Notes: generated from the letters alone by a model not told the origin. DNA of 64,000 bases from Inia geoffrensis (GCA_036417435.1 CM070907.1:57334001-57398000), one strand, 5' to 3'. Positions 33,236 to 44,539 are shown, counted from the first letter of the stretch. A program made the numbers and translations.

Positions 33236-33341
33236 GTTTTTTTTTTTTTTTTCAGCAGTGAGTTTCAGTTTTATTTGGGGACCTTACTGAGGACTAAAAC
33301 CCAGGAGACAGCCTGTCAGATAACTCTGAGGAACTGTTCCC
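33236..33341 (-). mobile_element. Tiny 5'-truncated retrocopy with poly-A tail
   Basis: Read on the minus strand, ~88 bp of sequence contains AATAAA (33278-33273) about 20 bases before a 16-base A tail (T run 33237-33252). A perfect 12-bp duplication TTCCTTCTTCCT flanks it (33224-33235 and 33342-33353). These are the marks of an L1-mobilised polyadenylated RNA. The text resembles, from memory, the R region of an endogenous retroviral LTR, so the source may be a transcript polyadenylated in an LTR; this is unproven. Confidence 0.65.
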
Positions 33342-33353
33342 TTCCTTCTTCCT

Positions 33354-33589
33354 TTTCTCCTCTGTTTGACTCCATTCATTCATTCTGGTAGCTTTAGTTG
33401 CCACGAGTGGTGCTCAGCTCAGAATGCTCGCTGACTTCAAAGCGTTCAGGAGTGACATTTCGATCATGAGATATTTTCAGCAACTACATGTTTAATATCA
33501 GGTGTGTGGTTCTGTGAATTATTATTGTTCATTCATTTCACGGAGTATTATGGAGGCTCACTTTAACCAGATCTTTGCTTAACTGCATC
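33354..33589. other. Unique sequence
   Basis: No repeat or gene recognised. Confidence 0.4.
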
Positions 33590-33785
33590 TCCTCAGACAG
33601 GCTTCCCCTCAGACAACACGCCAGCCTCCTACCCTGCCTCAGTCTCCCTTACTGCCCTTACAACTTAAGTGATTCTCTTATTGTGTGTCTCCTCCACAAC
33701 ACGGCAAGGTCCCCGAGGCCAAGGGCTTTGTCTTCTGTATACTAGGCATCTGGCAGATGTTCAATAAGCATTTCTTGATTGAATG
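33590..33785 (+). repeat. L2 LINE 3' region, sense
   Basis: 'cacaacacggcaaggtccccgaggcc', 'atactaggcatctggcagatg' and 'ttcaataagcatttcttgattgaatgg' are L2 3' landmarks, given here in pieces. Confidence 0.65.
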
Positions 33786-34056
33786 GATAAGTATAGGCAT
33801 TATAATTGTATAAATGCGTAATATTTCATCACATGAAATTTCCCTTTCTATTAAGTGAAATGGTAGAAAATCATGTTATACCACCAACCCAATTGCATAA
33901 GACATACGGCAGAGAAGAACTACGGAATGGACGGATTCGTGTTCACTGTGCTGATCTCTGGGTGGTCATATTTTCCTTAGATTGATCTATATTAATCTGA
34001 ATTCCCCTGATATCTTACAATAAGCACATATATTTTTTTTTAAAATTAGCTTCCCA

Positions 34057-34271
34057 GGGCTTCCCTGGTGGTACAGTGGTTGGAAGTCCGCCTGCCGATG
34101 CAGGGGACACGGGTTCGTGCCCCGGTCCGGGAGAATCCCACGTGCCGCGGGGCGGCTGGGCCCGTGAGCCACGGCCGCTGAGCCTGCGCGTCCGGAGCCT
34201 GTGCTCCGCAGCGGGAGGGGCTGCAACGGTGAGAGGCCCGCGTACCGCAAAGAAAAAAAAAAAAAAAAAAA
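34057..34271 (+). mobile_element. CHR-type SINE (tRNA-derived)
   Basis: It begins GGGCTTCCCTGGTGGTACAG, keeps the B box 'gggttcgtgcccc' and the CpG-rich body, and ends in a long A run. A 7-bp duplication AGCTTCC flanks it (34048-34054, 34272-34278). Many CpGs are intact, suggesting recent insertion. Confidence 0.92.
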
Positions 34272-34278
34272 AGCTTCC

Positions 34279-34890
34279 TTTAAATAATAGTGAACGCTGC
34301 TGGCTCAGTGCAAAGATTTTTGTGGCTGGGACAGACTGAGGGATGTGAAAGTGACAGAAGGATCAGTGCATGGCTGGGAAGATAGTCCGGATCTAGCTGA
34401 CTCATTGCCCTGACCAATAGCTGAAGATTCCTTTGACTGCCAGTGATATGTTTAAAGTGAATGTTTTGATGACACAGTGAAACTGAAGAAGTAGAATCAA
34501 CAGGCTCAAGATTGTTTTCAGGGTGTTAGGGCTGAAACATAAAAGAAAGTGAGGGTTTGGCAGAGCCCGTGTTTTGATGGGTGCCAAACCCTAAATGATC
34601 AGAAACTGCTTCAAGATGTTGATGAAACCTCAGACAGAGGTTGTACACAGGCCACTCATTCGGTCTTAATGTTTTGCAGACCCAGGACAGACTGAGATGG
34701 AAGGTCACTCCTTTGGCTGAGCGGATTGAGGGAGGATCTTTGGAGAAGGGTTTTATCTGCGCTTTCAGCGTTTTACTTGCTGCCATTGGTGGTATGTCCT
34801 ACCCACAGACTCAGCTTTCTTCTTCTCTGAGCACATCTTCCTTCAGAAGAGCACATTCAAACGCATCCCGTAGAAGTTCAAAGAAGTCTT
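34279..34890. other. Unique sequence, no gene recognised
   Basis: Opposed frames (34526-34786 minus, 34641-35027 plus) overlap each other and show no domain. Confidence 0.4.
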
Positions 34891-34894
34891 GCTC

Positions 34895-35035
34895 TCTGAA
34901 TTTTCATCCATTCCTTCAACCGTTTATGGAGTGCCCACTATGTTCCAAGCACTGGGCTGGGCTCTGGGAAATACATACGTTAATAAGCCAGACAAAAATC
35001 TTTGCCCTAATGAAGTTTACATTATAGTAGCGGGC
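34895..35035 (-). repeat. L2 LINE fragment, antisense
   Basis: 'attccttcaaccgtttatggagtgcccactatgttccaagc' in parts, 'ctgggctctgggaaatac', 'tgaagtttacattatagt' are antisense L2. Confidence 0.6.
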
Positions 35036-35344
35036 GCACAGTCTGGTCTTGAGTGCTTGCCAAGCCCCAGTTTTCTCTTATTGCTTTCAGAAAAATTTCT
35101 GGATTAGTTTCAGTTCTACAGTGGGATGGTTGCCTCAGTTCCCCAATTAGCACTAGTTCCTGGAAGGAGCTGGAAACAGCCTTGGAAAATAACTTTGGCT
35201 ATGACCCCGACACACTGCCTTGATCCTAATTTTCCTCAGCAAATCTCCCGAGGAATCTGGAGATTTGCTGCCCCCTGAACCTTTAGAGCCATCTAGAGTT
35301 TGGCTTTGAACCAAATGTTTAACCAGAACAACTACTCTGTTAGC

Positions 35345-35480
35345 TGCTCATCCTAATAAATAATAATAGCTATCACTTATTGATCACTCACCACGTGCCA
35401 GGAATGTGCTGAGCATTTTCTTTCATTGTCTCATTTAATAGTCACAATGTCTGTGAGGTTTCTGCTTTCAGTATAGCCAA
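35345..35480 (-). repeat. MIR SINE, antisense, partial
   Basis: 'cttattgatcactcaccacgtgccagg', 'tgctgagcattttctttc', 'tcatttaatagtcacaatgtc' match the MIR tail half, here described in pieces. Confidence 0.65.
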
Positions 35481-35966
35481 GTAAACTCCTACCAGATCCT
35501 ACCCTTCCACAGGTCGCATCTGTAAACTGTGGGCTAAATACAAAAGCAAAAACGAAAATCGAAACAATGATGTGCAGGCACTAGAAAGTGGCAAAATAGC
35601 AGGTGGATTCTGGAGGGAAACAAAAAATTTGAAAGAAGGGTGTAGTCTGGGGTATGTTTTTCATTTCTATGGCATTTATCCTGAGGACAAGCCAAACTGA
35701 TGTTATGCTGAGTGGGTAAACCTATGATACAAAACACCCAGTCCTTCCAGCTTGAAGAACAAAGTAAATGAGTTCAGGGTAACCACAGCCCCTGAAAAGT
35801 GAGAGAGGAATCTCAGAAAAGAGAGCCAAAGGGTGTTTATAAACTCTGCCCAAGTCTCTGGCTTATTCCTACATGTGTGGGGCAAGCTGAAAGTAGCTTG
35901 TACTTAAGGCTTAAAGAATGCACATCTACTACAAGTGTGCAGCTTTGCAGTGTGAGTCTAACCAAG
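35481..35966. other. Unique sequence, no gene recognised
   Basis: Two minus-strand frames of 60-67 codons without domains. Confidence 0.4.
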
Positions 35967-36349
35967 TGTGACGGTTAGTCTTAGATGTCAATTAGGCTGT
36001 TATAGTTTGCAGTTACTTAATCAAATACTAATCTAGGTGCTGCTGTGACGGTATTTTGTAGACATGGTTGATATCTACAATGGATCGACTTAAGCTAAAG
36101 GCGATTACACTTGATAATGCTGGTGGGCCTCATCCCATCAGTTGAAGGCCTTCAGAGCAAAAACTGAGTTTCCATGGAGAGGAAGGAATTCTGCCTCAAG
36201 ACTGCACATCAAATCCCGCCTGAGTTTCCAGCCTCCAGATTTCAGATTTGCTAACCCTGTAATTTTGTGACCTAATTCCTTAAAATACATCTCTTTTATC
36301 ATAATCATATGTATCGGTTCTGTTTCTTGGGAGAACCTTGACTGAGACC
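35967..36349 (+). repeat. MLT2-type (ERVL) solo LTR
   Basis: It starts TGTGACGGTTAGTCTTA, has 'ggtgggcctcatcccatc', 'agttgaaggcc', 'gaattctgcc', 'cctaattccttaaaata' and ends 'gagaaccttgactgagacc'. Flanking 5-mers CCAAG (35962-35966) and TCAAG (36350-36354) match at 4 of 5, as expected for an old ERVL insertion. No internal retroviral sequence is present. Confidence 0.75.
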
Positions 36350-36920
36350 TCAAGTTAATTGCTAAAACAAAAATATCAACACTCTTCAGAACTGTAATGA
36401 ATCTAGAGGTTCCACAACATAATAATCACAATGACCAGAATAAAATCCAAAATGACTTGATGTACCAAGAACCAGAAAATTGTAGCCCAGTTGCAAGAGG
36501 AAAGACAACCCACTGAAATGAAGTCTAAGATGACCCAAGGGCTGGAATTAGCAGACAAGGGTTTTAAAGAAGCCATTTTAACTATGCTTAGTGAAGTGGG
36601 GAAAATATGGTTGTGGTGAATGAAAAGACACACAATCTCAATAAAGAAGGCAATGAATCTAATAACCAAATGTAAATTCTCAAAGTGAAAAATACAATCT
36701 GTGAAATAAAAATTCCCTGGGTGGACTTAACAGAATGGAGATGATGGAGGAAAGAGTCTAGGTATTATCCGAGCTGAGAGTAGGGAGGAAAAAAATATTG
36801 AAATAAATGAAAGGAGACTCAAAGGAACTAGGACAATAACAAAAGGTTTCCTTCTGAATATCCAGAAGGAGGGGAAAGAAAGAAAGGGGCAGAAAAATTA
36901 CTTAAAGATATAATGGCTCA

Positions 36921-37377
36921 TGGGATGGTTAATACCATGTGTCAACTTGACTGGGCTAAAGGATGACCAGATAACTGTAAACCATTATTTCTGGGTATGT
37001 CTGTGAGAGTATTTTCAGAAGAGATTAGCATTTGAATGGGTTGACTAAGAAAAGAAGATCACCCTCCACAATGAGGGTGGGCATTGTCCCATCTGCTGAG
37101 AACTTGAATAAAAGTAAAAGGTGGAGGAAGGGTGAATTTGCACTTCTTCCTTCAGCTGAGACATCCATCTTTTCTTGCCCACAGACATCAGTTCCTTGAT
37201 TCCTATGTACTGAATTGTACCACCGTTATTTCCTGGCTCTCCAGCTTACAGATGGCATATCACGGGACTTCTCAGCTTCCGTAATCACGTGAGCCAATTC
37301 CTATAATAAATTTCCCCTTTTTTATACCTCTCTCTCTCTATCCTATTGGTTCTGCTTTTCTGGAGAACGCTAAGACA
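36921..37377 (+). repeat. MLT2-type (ERVL) LTR nested in the old L1
   Basis: It opens TGGGATGGTTAATACCATGTG, carries 'gtcaacttgactgggc', 'gaatgggttgac', 'gggtgggcattgtccc', an AATAAA at about 37305, and closes 'ggagaacgctaagaca'. L1 ORF1 text is continuous across it ('aatggct' before, 'gaacttttccaaac' after). A degraded 5-bp duplication is possible (GCTCA/GATGA). Confidence 0.7.
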
Positions 37378-37903
37378 GATGAACTTTTCCAAACTTTGAG
37401 AAAGACATAAATTTACAAACTCAAGAATTCAGAGAACTGCAAGCATGATAGATATAAAGAAAATCACATCTAAGGAAATCATAGTCAAACTGCTGAAAAC
37501 CAAAGATGAAGAGAAACCTTTAAAGCACCTTAAGGAAAATGACACATTACATAAAGGGCAATAACCATGCAGAATATTGTTGACTTCTCATCAGTAACCA
37601 TGGAGTCCAGAAAGTGGTGCAAATATCTTTAAAGTGCTAAAAAGAAAAACAACCCAGAATATCAACTGATATTTTCTTTCAAGAATAAAGTTGAACTAAA
37701 TACACTTTAAAATAAAACAAAACTAAGAGAATTTATTGACTGAAGATCTGTGCTACATGAACTAATAAAAGGAGGGGCTTCAGGCTGAAGGGAAGTTACA
37801 CCAGATGGAGACTTGAGTCTTTGGGAGGGAAGAAAAGGTACTGGGAGTTGTAAGTATCTGGGTAAATATAACAGACCAGAGTTTTCTATTAAATCTCTTA
37901 TTT

Positions 37904-37906
<3 letters not shown>

Positions 37907-37956
<50 letters not shown>
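37907..37956. repeat. (AT)25 microsatellite
   Basis: Uninterrupted AT run of about 50 bases within L1-derived sequence. Confidence 0.95.
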
Positions 37957-37958
<2 letters not shown>

Positions 37959-38555
37959 CTCATTAAAGCAAAAACTGTAACATTGTCTTGTGGGAATTAT
38001 AATGTATGTAGTTATAATAACAGGGAAATTATAACCCAAAGGAAGGTGAGAAGAGATAAATGGACCTATGGGGTTGCAAGAGTTCTACATTTTATGACAA
38101 ATGTTGCAAGATTAACTCTAAGCAGAGAGGAAATTTAAGAATGTATATTGTAATCAATAGAGTGGTCACTTTAAAAAATCCAAAGAGATATATTAAAAGG
38201 CCAAGAGAGAAAATAAAAATTGAATTCTAAAAAAAATTCCAAAGAAGGTCGTAAAGAAGAAAGAAGCAAAAACAGAGGAGGCAAACAGAAAAAAAAAAAT
38301 AATAAACTAGTAGAGCTAAAACCAACCATATCAATAGTTACAGTAAATGTGTATGAAGTAAACACTCCAATTAAAAATCAGAAACTTGACAGAAGGATTA
38401 AAAAAAGACAAGGACCAACTATAGATGCTGTCTAAAAGAAATGCATTTTAAATATAAAGAGGCAGATTGGTTGAAAGTATTTGGACAGAAAAAGATAAAC
38501 CATGCAAATAGTAAACATAAAGAGGCAGGACTTTCTTTATTTGATATCAAACAAA

Positions 38556-39349
38556 TTACACCTTTCGCCAGTAAATAAGTTATTGTTTCTCATCTCCAAA
38601 TCCATCCTCCTTGGCCTGCTTTGTGATGTTGGAGGTGGACCCTGTAATTATTTCACCTTTGCCGGTTCTGTTAACTTTTGTCAGTAGAGGGCGCTGTAGG
38701 GCCACTGCAGGAGGAAAAGGCTGCTCTCTCCCTGATTGGTGTGCTTTTCTCCTTACTCTCTCCCAGGGCATGTGGTGGTCCACAGTGTGTGTGCAGGACC
38801 TCCAGTGGTGCTCACTCCCCATGGACTGTCAGTGGCATCCTTGTGGGTGGCTTCTTAGCAAGTTGACACCAGCACCCGAGCTGGCAATCCAGTGACTCTT
38901 GCAGGTGCCTCCTAGGCACCTTCCCCGTGAGTTTCAGAAGCAGCCTAGCAGGTGTCTTCCGGGAGCATTCATTTGGTGCCTCAGAAGGTAGCTTTCAGTG
39001 AGTCTCAGTGATACCTCAGTAGATAATTTCCTAGTGAATTTCATCAGCTCGCTAGTGTGTTCTTTCCTATATGAGAGCTGCGGTCTGTGGCACCTCATTG
39101 ACTTTCTCTGCCACCAGTTTGTCAAATCACACACTTTCCAACAAGGTCTGAGTCTCTTGCTTAGGGTCCTCTTCCTTGGGTACGATTCCTCTGCCCCAGA
39201 GGTAGTGGCTGCTCCCTGTATCAGCTATTATTGTGTTCCTTAGAGGTCTCTTTTCCTCTTAGTAATGAATCCTCTGTTACTAATTAATAATTCTTTACAT
39301 GAAACTTGCTCTTCAAATGCTGTGTGATCTCTGGACCCTGCCTGATACA
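38556..39349. mobile_element. Unidentified ~0.8 kb insert in L1 ORF2
   Basis: L1 text stops after 'ttgatatcaaacaaa' and resumes with 'gacttcaagacaaagagc'; in other L1s these pieces are contiguous. The insert is GC-richer than the L1, with 'ttttgtcagtagagggcgctg' near 38680 and an end reading 'ctgcctgataca', similar to ERVL LTR ends. No coding sequence is evident. An LTR is the likeliest class, family unknown. Confidence 0.55.
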
Positions 39350-40875
39350 GACTTCAAGACAAAGAGCTTTATCAAGGATAGAAAGACCCTTTGTAATGAT
39401 GAAAGGACACTGGTGAGAAGACATTTAAAATTGAGAGAATTAAATAAATAAATAGGTAATTCCAATTATAGCTGGAGACTTTAACACACTTCTCTCAGAA
39501 ACTAGAAAAAAAGAAAAAGACATAAATGTTCTGAACAGCACTGTCAACCACCTTGACCTAACTGGTATCTGTAGAACACTATACAACTACAAAATGCTAT
39601 TTTTTTCAAGTGCCCGTGTTCATCAAGATAGGTCATAATTGAAAAGGATCAAAATCACATAGAGCTGTTCCCTGACTTCAGTGGAATTGAGGTCGGTAAC
39701 AACACAATATCTAGGAATATCTAAAATATTTGATAAGTAATATACTTCTAAATAGTATATGGACCAAAGAAGAAATTAGGGAAATTAGAAAATATTTTGA
39801 TCTGAATGCTAACAAAGATACAATATATCAAAAATTTTAGGATGGAGCTAAAGCTGTGTTTAGAGGGAACTGTTGATTTAAATGCTTGTATTTTAAAAAA
39901 AAGAAAGCTTAAAAAAAACAATGTCCTCTTATTTAACCTTAAGAAGCCACAAAAAGAATAGCAAAGTAAATTCAAAGTAAATAGACAAAAAATAAAAATA
40001 AGTGTAGGAATCAAGGAAATAGAAGGTTGGCAAGCAATAAAGAAAGTTAACAAAATCAAAAATCCATTCTTTGAAGAGCCTGAGAAACTTAGTAAAAGTC
40101 TAGCTAGATGGGTCAAGGAAAAGGGAGAGAATGGAAATGACCAATATTAGTCATAAATGAGGGATAATTACTACAGATGCTGCAGACATTTAAAGGACAT
40201 TCGAAGGATTATCCATAACTTAAGAATTCAACAAATTTCTTGAAAAACACAACTTAGCAAAACTGACTTGAGAAAGAACAGATCATTTGAATAGTCCTAT
40301 ATCTAATAAATTTGAATTCATTATCAAATACTCCCCCAGAGAAAATTGTAGACCTTCAAGTTCTGACTGGGGAATCCTATCAGAGACCAAAGGAAGAAAT
40401 AATAACCTATCGAAATGAAGGAAAGAAGTTAAGCCAGTTTTAGATAAATTATTTCAGAAAACAGAGAAGAAAAAACTTCCCACTTGTTTTATGAAGTCAG
40501 AATAACTATAGTACCAAAACTTGACAAAATATTTTAAAAAATTAGAGTAACCACTGTTGCACATAGATGCAAAAATACTGAATGAGAGATTAGCAAATTG
40601 AATCATGGAAGGCTGTTTTAACATTTAAAACTCAATTAATGTTATTTGCCATATTAACACAGTATAGGAGATAAACTACATAATCACTTTAATAGATGCA
40701 GAAAAAGAAATTCACAAATTTCAAAACCCACTCATGATAAGGAAAAATTCTTAGAAAACTAGGAATAGTTGAGAATTTCTGTAACCTGATGAAGCACTCC
40801 TACAGAAATCCTAGAGCAAACTTCATACCTAATAGAGAGTAATAGAGATAGATACACTGGTAAGGAACAAGCCAA

Positions 40876-40925
40876 AAAAAGGAAAGAAAGAAAAAAAGGA
40901 AGGAAGGAAGGAAGGGAGGAAGATG
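40876..40925 (+). repeat. GAAA/GGAA-rich simple repeat
   Basis: Purine tract with GGAAGGAAGGAAGGAAGG core inside the old L1. Confidence 0.9.
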
Positions 40926-41630
40926 ATTGCAGTAGAGTACAACTGATTGTATTTTCACATCATATAATCATTTACATTGAAAATCCAAAGGAAACTACAA
41001 TAGATATATCAGCCCTAATAAATGTAGCTAATAAGATAGTAGGGTATCATATTACTATGCCCAAATTACTTGTAGTTATATATCCTTATAGCTAATATGT
41101 AAAAGATTTCATTTAAAACAGTGTTTATAAAACATAAAGCATTTTGGAATAAATTTAACAAAATATGTGGAAAATCTCTATGCAGAAAACTATAAAACAT
41201 TGCTGAGAGAAATTAAAGTAGATCTAAATAAGTGGAGGAATATACCATGTTCAATTACTTAAGATGTAAACTCATCCTAAATTGATCTATAGATTCAACA
41301 CAATCCCAGTCAAAATCCCAAAAGGATGATTTTTTTGGTAGACTTTCACAAGCTGATTCTAAAATTTATATAGAAATGCAAAGATATCCAAAGAAATTTT
41401 GAAAGAACAAAGTTGGAGAGCTTACACTGCCTCATTTCAAGACTTGTTCTAAAGCTACAGTATTCAAGATAATATAGTTTTGACATAGAGATCAAGAAAT
41501 AGATCAATAGAACAGAATAGAGAGATGGAAATAGACTCCCATTTATACTGTCATTTTATTTTTCAACAAAGATATCAACTCAATCCAATAGGGAAAAGAC
41601 TTTTCCCCAAGGTTTAAAAATTTGTGGTAA

Positions 41631-42569
41631 CAAACACATGAAAGAATGCTCAACATCATTAATCATTAGAGAAATGCAGATCAAAACTACAATGAGATAT
41701 CATCTCACACCAGTTAGAATGGCCATCATCAAAAAATCTAGAAACAATAAATGCTGGAGAGGGTGTGGAGAAAAGGGGACCCTCTTGCACTGCTTGTGGG
41801 AATGTGAATTGGTTCAGCCACTATGGAGAACAGTATGGAGGTTCTTTAAAAAACTAAAAATAGAACTACCATATGACCCAGCAATCCCACTACTGGGCAT
41901 ATACCCTGAGAAAACCAAAATTCACAAAGAGGCATGTACCAAAATGTTCATTGCAGCTCTATTTACAATAGCCCAGAGATGGAAACAACCTAAGTGTCCA
42001 TCGTCAGATGAATGGATAAAGAAGATGTGGCACATATACACAATGGAATATTACTCAGCGATAAAAAGAAACGAAATTGAGCTATTTGTAATGAGGTGGA
42101 TAGACCTTGAGTCTGTCATACAGAGTGAAGTAAGTCAGAAAAAGAAAGACAAATACCGTATGCTAACACATATATATGGAATTTAAGAAAAAAAAATGTT
42201 ATGAAGAACCTAGGGGTAAGACAGGAATAAAGACACAGACCTGACTGGAGAATGGACTTGAGGATATGGGGAGGGGGAGGGGTGAGCTATGAGAGGGCGA
42301 GGGAGGGGCATGGACATATATATACTAACAAACGTAAGGTAGATAGCTAGTGGGAAGCAGCCGCTTGGCACAGGGGTATCAGCTCGGTGCTTTGTGACTG
42401 CCTGGAGGGGTGGGATAGGGAAGGAGGGAGGGAGGGAGACGCAAGAGGGAAGAAATATGTGAACGTCTGTATATCTATAACTGATTCACTTTGTTATAAA
42501 GTAGAAACTGACACACCATTGTAGAGCAATTTTACCCCAATAAAGATGTTAAAAAAAAAAAAAGGAAAA
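41631..42569 (+). mobile_element. 5'-truncated young L1
   Basis: Begins in late ORF2 and runs through the 3'UTR ('gggaggggtgagc', 'agggagggagggagacgcaag', 'gtagagcaattttacccc', AATAAAG) to an A tail. A 15-bp target duplication AAAAATTTGTGGTAA flanks it (41616-41630, 42570-42584). Its 3'UTR matches the copies at 11484-11753 (inverted) and 59405-59789, so they form one subfamily. Confidence 0.92.
41638..42186 (+). pseudogene. L1 ORF2 C-terminal fragment (open)
   Basis: An open frame of 182 codons covering only the C-terminal end of L1 ORF2p, including the cysteine-rich region (W-R-G-C-G-E near residue 42, then H-C-L-W-E-C near 52) and the conserved tail motif Y-T-M-E-Y-Y-S-A-I. The endonuclease and reverse transcriptase domains are absent because of 5' truncation. 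The first ATG is just an internal methionine of ORF2. No function is expected. It is a useful in-window reference for the frameshifted tail of the L1 at 54745. Confidence 0.88.
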
Positions 42570-42931
42570 AAAAATTTGTGGTAAAATACACAAAACATTT
42601 ACTATCGTAAGCAATTTTAAGTGACAGTTCAGTGGCATTAAGTATATTCATACTGTTGTGCAACCGTCACTACCATCCATCTCCAGAACTCTTTTCATCT
42701 TGCAAAATTTAAACTCAGTACCCATTAAATGTGAACTTCTTCTCTCTTCCCCCCAGCCCCTGGCAGCCACTATTCTACTTTCTGTCTTTATGGATTTGAC
42801 TACTCTAAGTACCTCATAACAAATGGAATCATAGGGTAATTTTTTTTTTTTTTTTGGACTGGCTTGTATCACTTAGCATAATGTCCTCAAGGTTCATCCA
42901 TGTTGTAGCATGTGTCAGAATTCCCTTCCTT

Positions 42932-43283
42932 GGGACTTCCCTGGTGGCGCAGTGCTTAAGAATCCACCTGCCAATGCAGGGGACACAGGTTTGAGCCCTG
43001 GTCAGGGAAGATCTCACATGCTGTGGAGCAACTAAACCTGTGCACCACAACTACTGAGCCTGTTCTCTAGATCCCGTGAGCCACAATTACTGAGCCCACG
43101 TGCCACAATTACTGAAGCCCACGTGCCTAGAGCCCATGCTCCACAACAAGAGAAGCCAACACAATGAGAAGCCCGTGCACCACAACGAAGAGTAGCCCTC
43201 ACTTGCCGCAACTAGAGAAAGCCTGTGCGCAGCAACAAAGACCCAATGCAGCCAAAAATAAATAAAAAACTAAGAAAGAAAAA
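42932..43283 (+). mobile_element. Longer CHR-family SINE (tRNA-derived)
   Basis: It starts GGGACTTCCCTGGTGGCGCAG-like (shared head with the short SINEs), then has a longer body with repeated 'ccacaattactgagccc'-type units and ends in an AATAAATAAAA-type tail. A 14-bp duplication GAATTCCCTTCCTT flanks it (42918-42931, 43284-43297). CpGs are largely decayed, so it looks older than the short copies. Confidence 0.88.
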
Positions 43284-43649
43284 GAATTCCCTTCCTTTTT
43301 GATGCTGAATAATATTCCATGGTATGTATACCACATTTTGCTTATTCATTCATCTATTAATGGACACTTGTTTCTACATTTTAGATACTGTGAATAATGC
43401 TACTATGAACCTAGGTATACAAATATCCCTTTAAGATCCTACTTCAATTCTCTTGAGCATATATATATCAAGAAGTGCAATTGCTGAATTATATGGTAAA
43501 CCTATTTTTAATTTTTTGAAGAAGGGTCATACTGTTTCCCCACAGTGCACTATTTTACATTCCCACCAACAGTGCACAAGGGTTCTGACTTCTCTACATC
43601 CTCACCAGTTAGCAGTCGGAAAGAAAATTTTTGTTTTTATTTTTTAGTT

Positions 43650-43935
43650 GTGCCCATGGCTAAGACTTATTATAGTGACACAGTAAAGGACACACAGCTG
43701 GATCATAAGGGAAAAGGCAGGCAGGCCGGGTCCGGAGGAGTCCACGTGCAAGTTTCCTTATGTTCTCTCCCTTCCTTGAAGGGACACACAGAGCACACCT
43801 CTCCCCCAGCATTGAAAATGCAGCAATGTATGTGCAATGTTTTTGCCTAGGGAAGCCCATTAGAGACTCAGCACCCAAGATTTTTACTGGGAGCTGGTCA
43901 CATAGGCACCAGAAAGGAAACATTTTTAACAAATG
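43650..43935. repeat. Ancient LTR-like repeat, family uncertain
   Basis: 'aagacttattatagtgacacagtaaaggacacacagctgg' in parts, 'ggaggagtccacgtgcaagtttcc', 'ctagggaagcccattagag', 'gctggtcacataggcacc' match a dispersed mammalian LTR I recognise but cannot name securely. Two opposed frames of 101-109 codons lie here without domains. Confidence 0.45.
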
Positions 43936-43999
43936 TGCTAGAGAAACTAGATGTCTGTAAAAAACAAAAAACCCACTGTGACCCTCCATCCTTACTTCT

Positions 44000-44290
44000 C
44001 ACGATATACAACATTGTTTCAAATGAATCATTTAACTCTCTCTGAGTAGCCACGTGCTTCCCTGCTAAGGAAGTGGGGGATCAGAGCAATGAAGCCACTC
44101 TAAGATTACACAAGTAAACGGCAGAGTCAGGCTCTGAAGCCCGATTTCTCCATCTCCCACACCTGCGCTGTTCATTGACCTTCAAGCGCCATCCTAGAGT
44201 TCTACCTAAATCATCTTTTTCATCAATGAACACCCAGGGACCAGCAGCTTCTGGTTCCCAGTAGACACCTTGTAAATATTTGTTGAAGAG
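44000..44290 (-). repeat. MIR SINE, antisense, diverged
   Basis: 'aagattacacaagtaaacggcagagtcagg' and 'gctctgaagcccgatttctcc' match the antisense MIR core end. 'cttgtaaatatttgttgaagag' at 44270 resembles an L2 terminus. Confidence 0.5.
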
Positions 44291-44452
44291 ATGACTGAAT
44301 GGTCTCTAAGACAACCTGCTGCCCATCTGAGCACCACCCCCATCACAATATGCAGCACACACAGAGTAGCCAACATCTTGCCTGGCTACCTCCTCTGTAA
44401 GGAGCTGGGCCGTCAAGCTTCATGCTTAGAGATTGTAGCCAATTTACGAGAA

Positions 44453-44454
<2 letters not shown>

Positions 44455-44537
<83 letters not shown>
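44455..44537 (+). repeat. (GA)~41 microsatellite
   Basis: A pure GA run of about 82 bases. It creates an artificial open frame of alternating Arg-Glu. Purine-strand tracts of this length can form triplex DNA. Confidence 0.95.

Positions 44538-44539
<2 letters not shown>

Larger units (their letters stand above)
36363..41615 (+). mobile_element. Old L1 (L1M type), ORF1 and ORF2 relics, heavily interrupted
   Basis: 36363-36920 and 37378-37860 are ORF1-like: 'ggatgggcttaacag'-type text, 'ggagatgatggaggaaag', 'agtaaccatggagtccag'. 37861-38555 and 39350-41615 are ORF2-like: endonuclease-region text 'tccaattatagctggagac' and 'ctttaacacacttctctcag', RT-region text 'atagatgcagaaaaag', late text 'aacagaatagagag'. 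Stops and indels are frequent, so nothing is translatable. It is interrupted by an LTR (36921-37377), an unidentified insert (38556-39349) and an AT tract (37907-37956). Confidence 0.75.
41612..43625 (-). mobile_element. Old L1 (L1M type) antisense, split by two insertions
   Basis: Pieces at 41612-41630, 42585-42931 and 43298-43625 read in order as an antisense L1 3' end: 'aaaaatttgtggtaaaatacac', 'tgcaaccgtcactaccatccatctcc', 'cagcccctggcagccac', 'ataatattccatggtatg', 'accaacagtgcacaagggttc'. It is split by the younger L1 (41631-42569) and by a SINE (42932-43283). Each interrupting element has its own target duplication. Confidence 0.8.

Noticed and set aside
4949..37377. Complete endogenous retrovirus between MLT2-type LTRs
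   Set aside because: The three LTRs are tens of kilobases or unrelated sequence apart, have different deletions and no gag/pol/env-like frames between them. They are solo LTRs.
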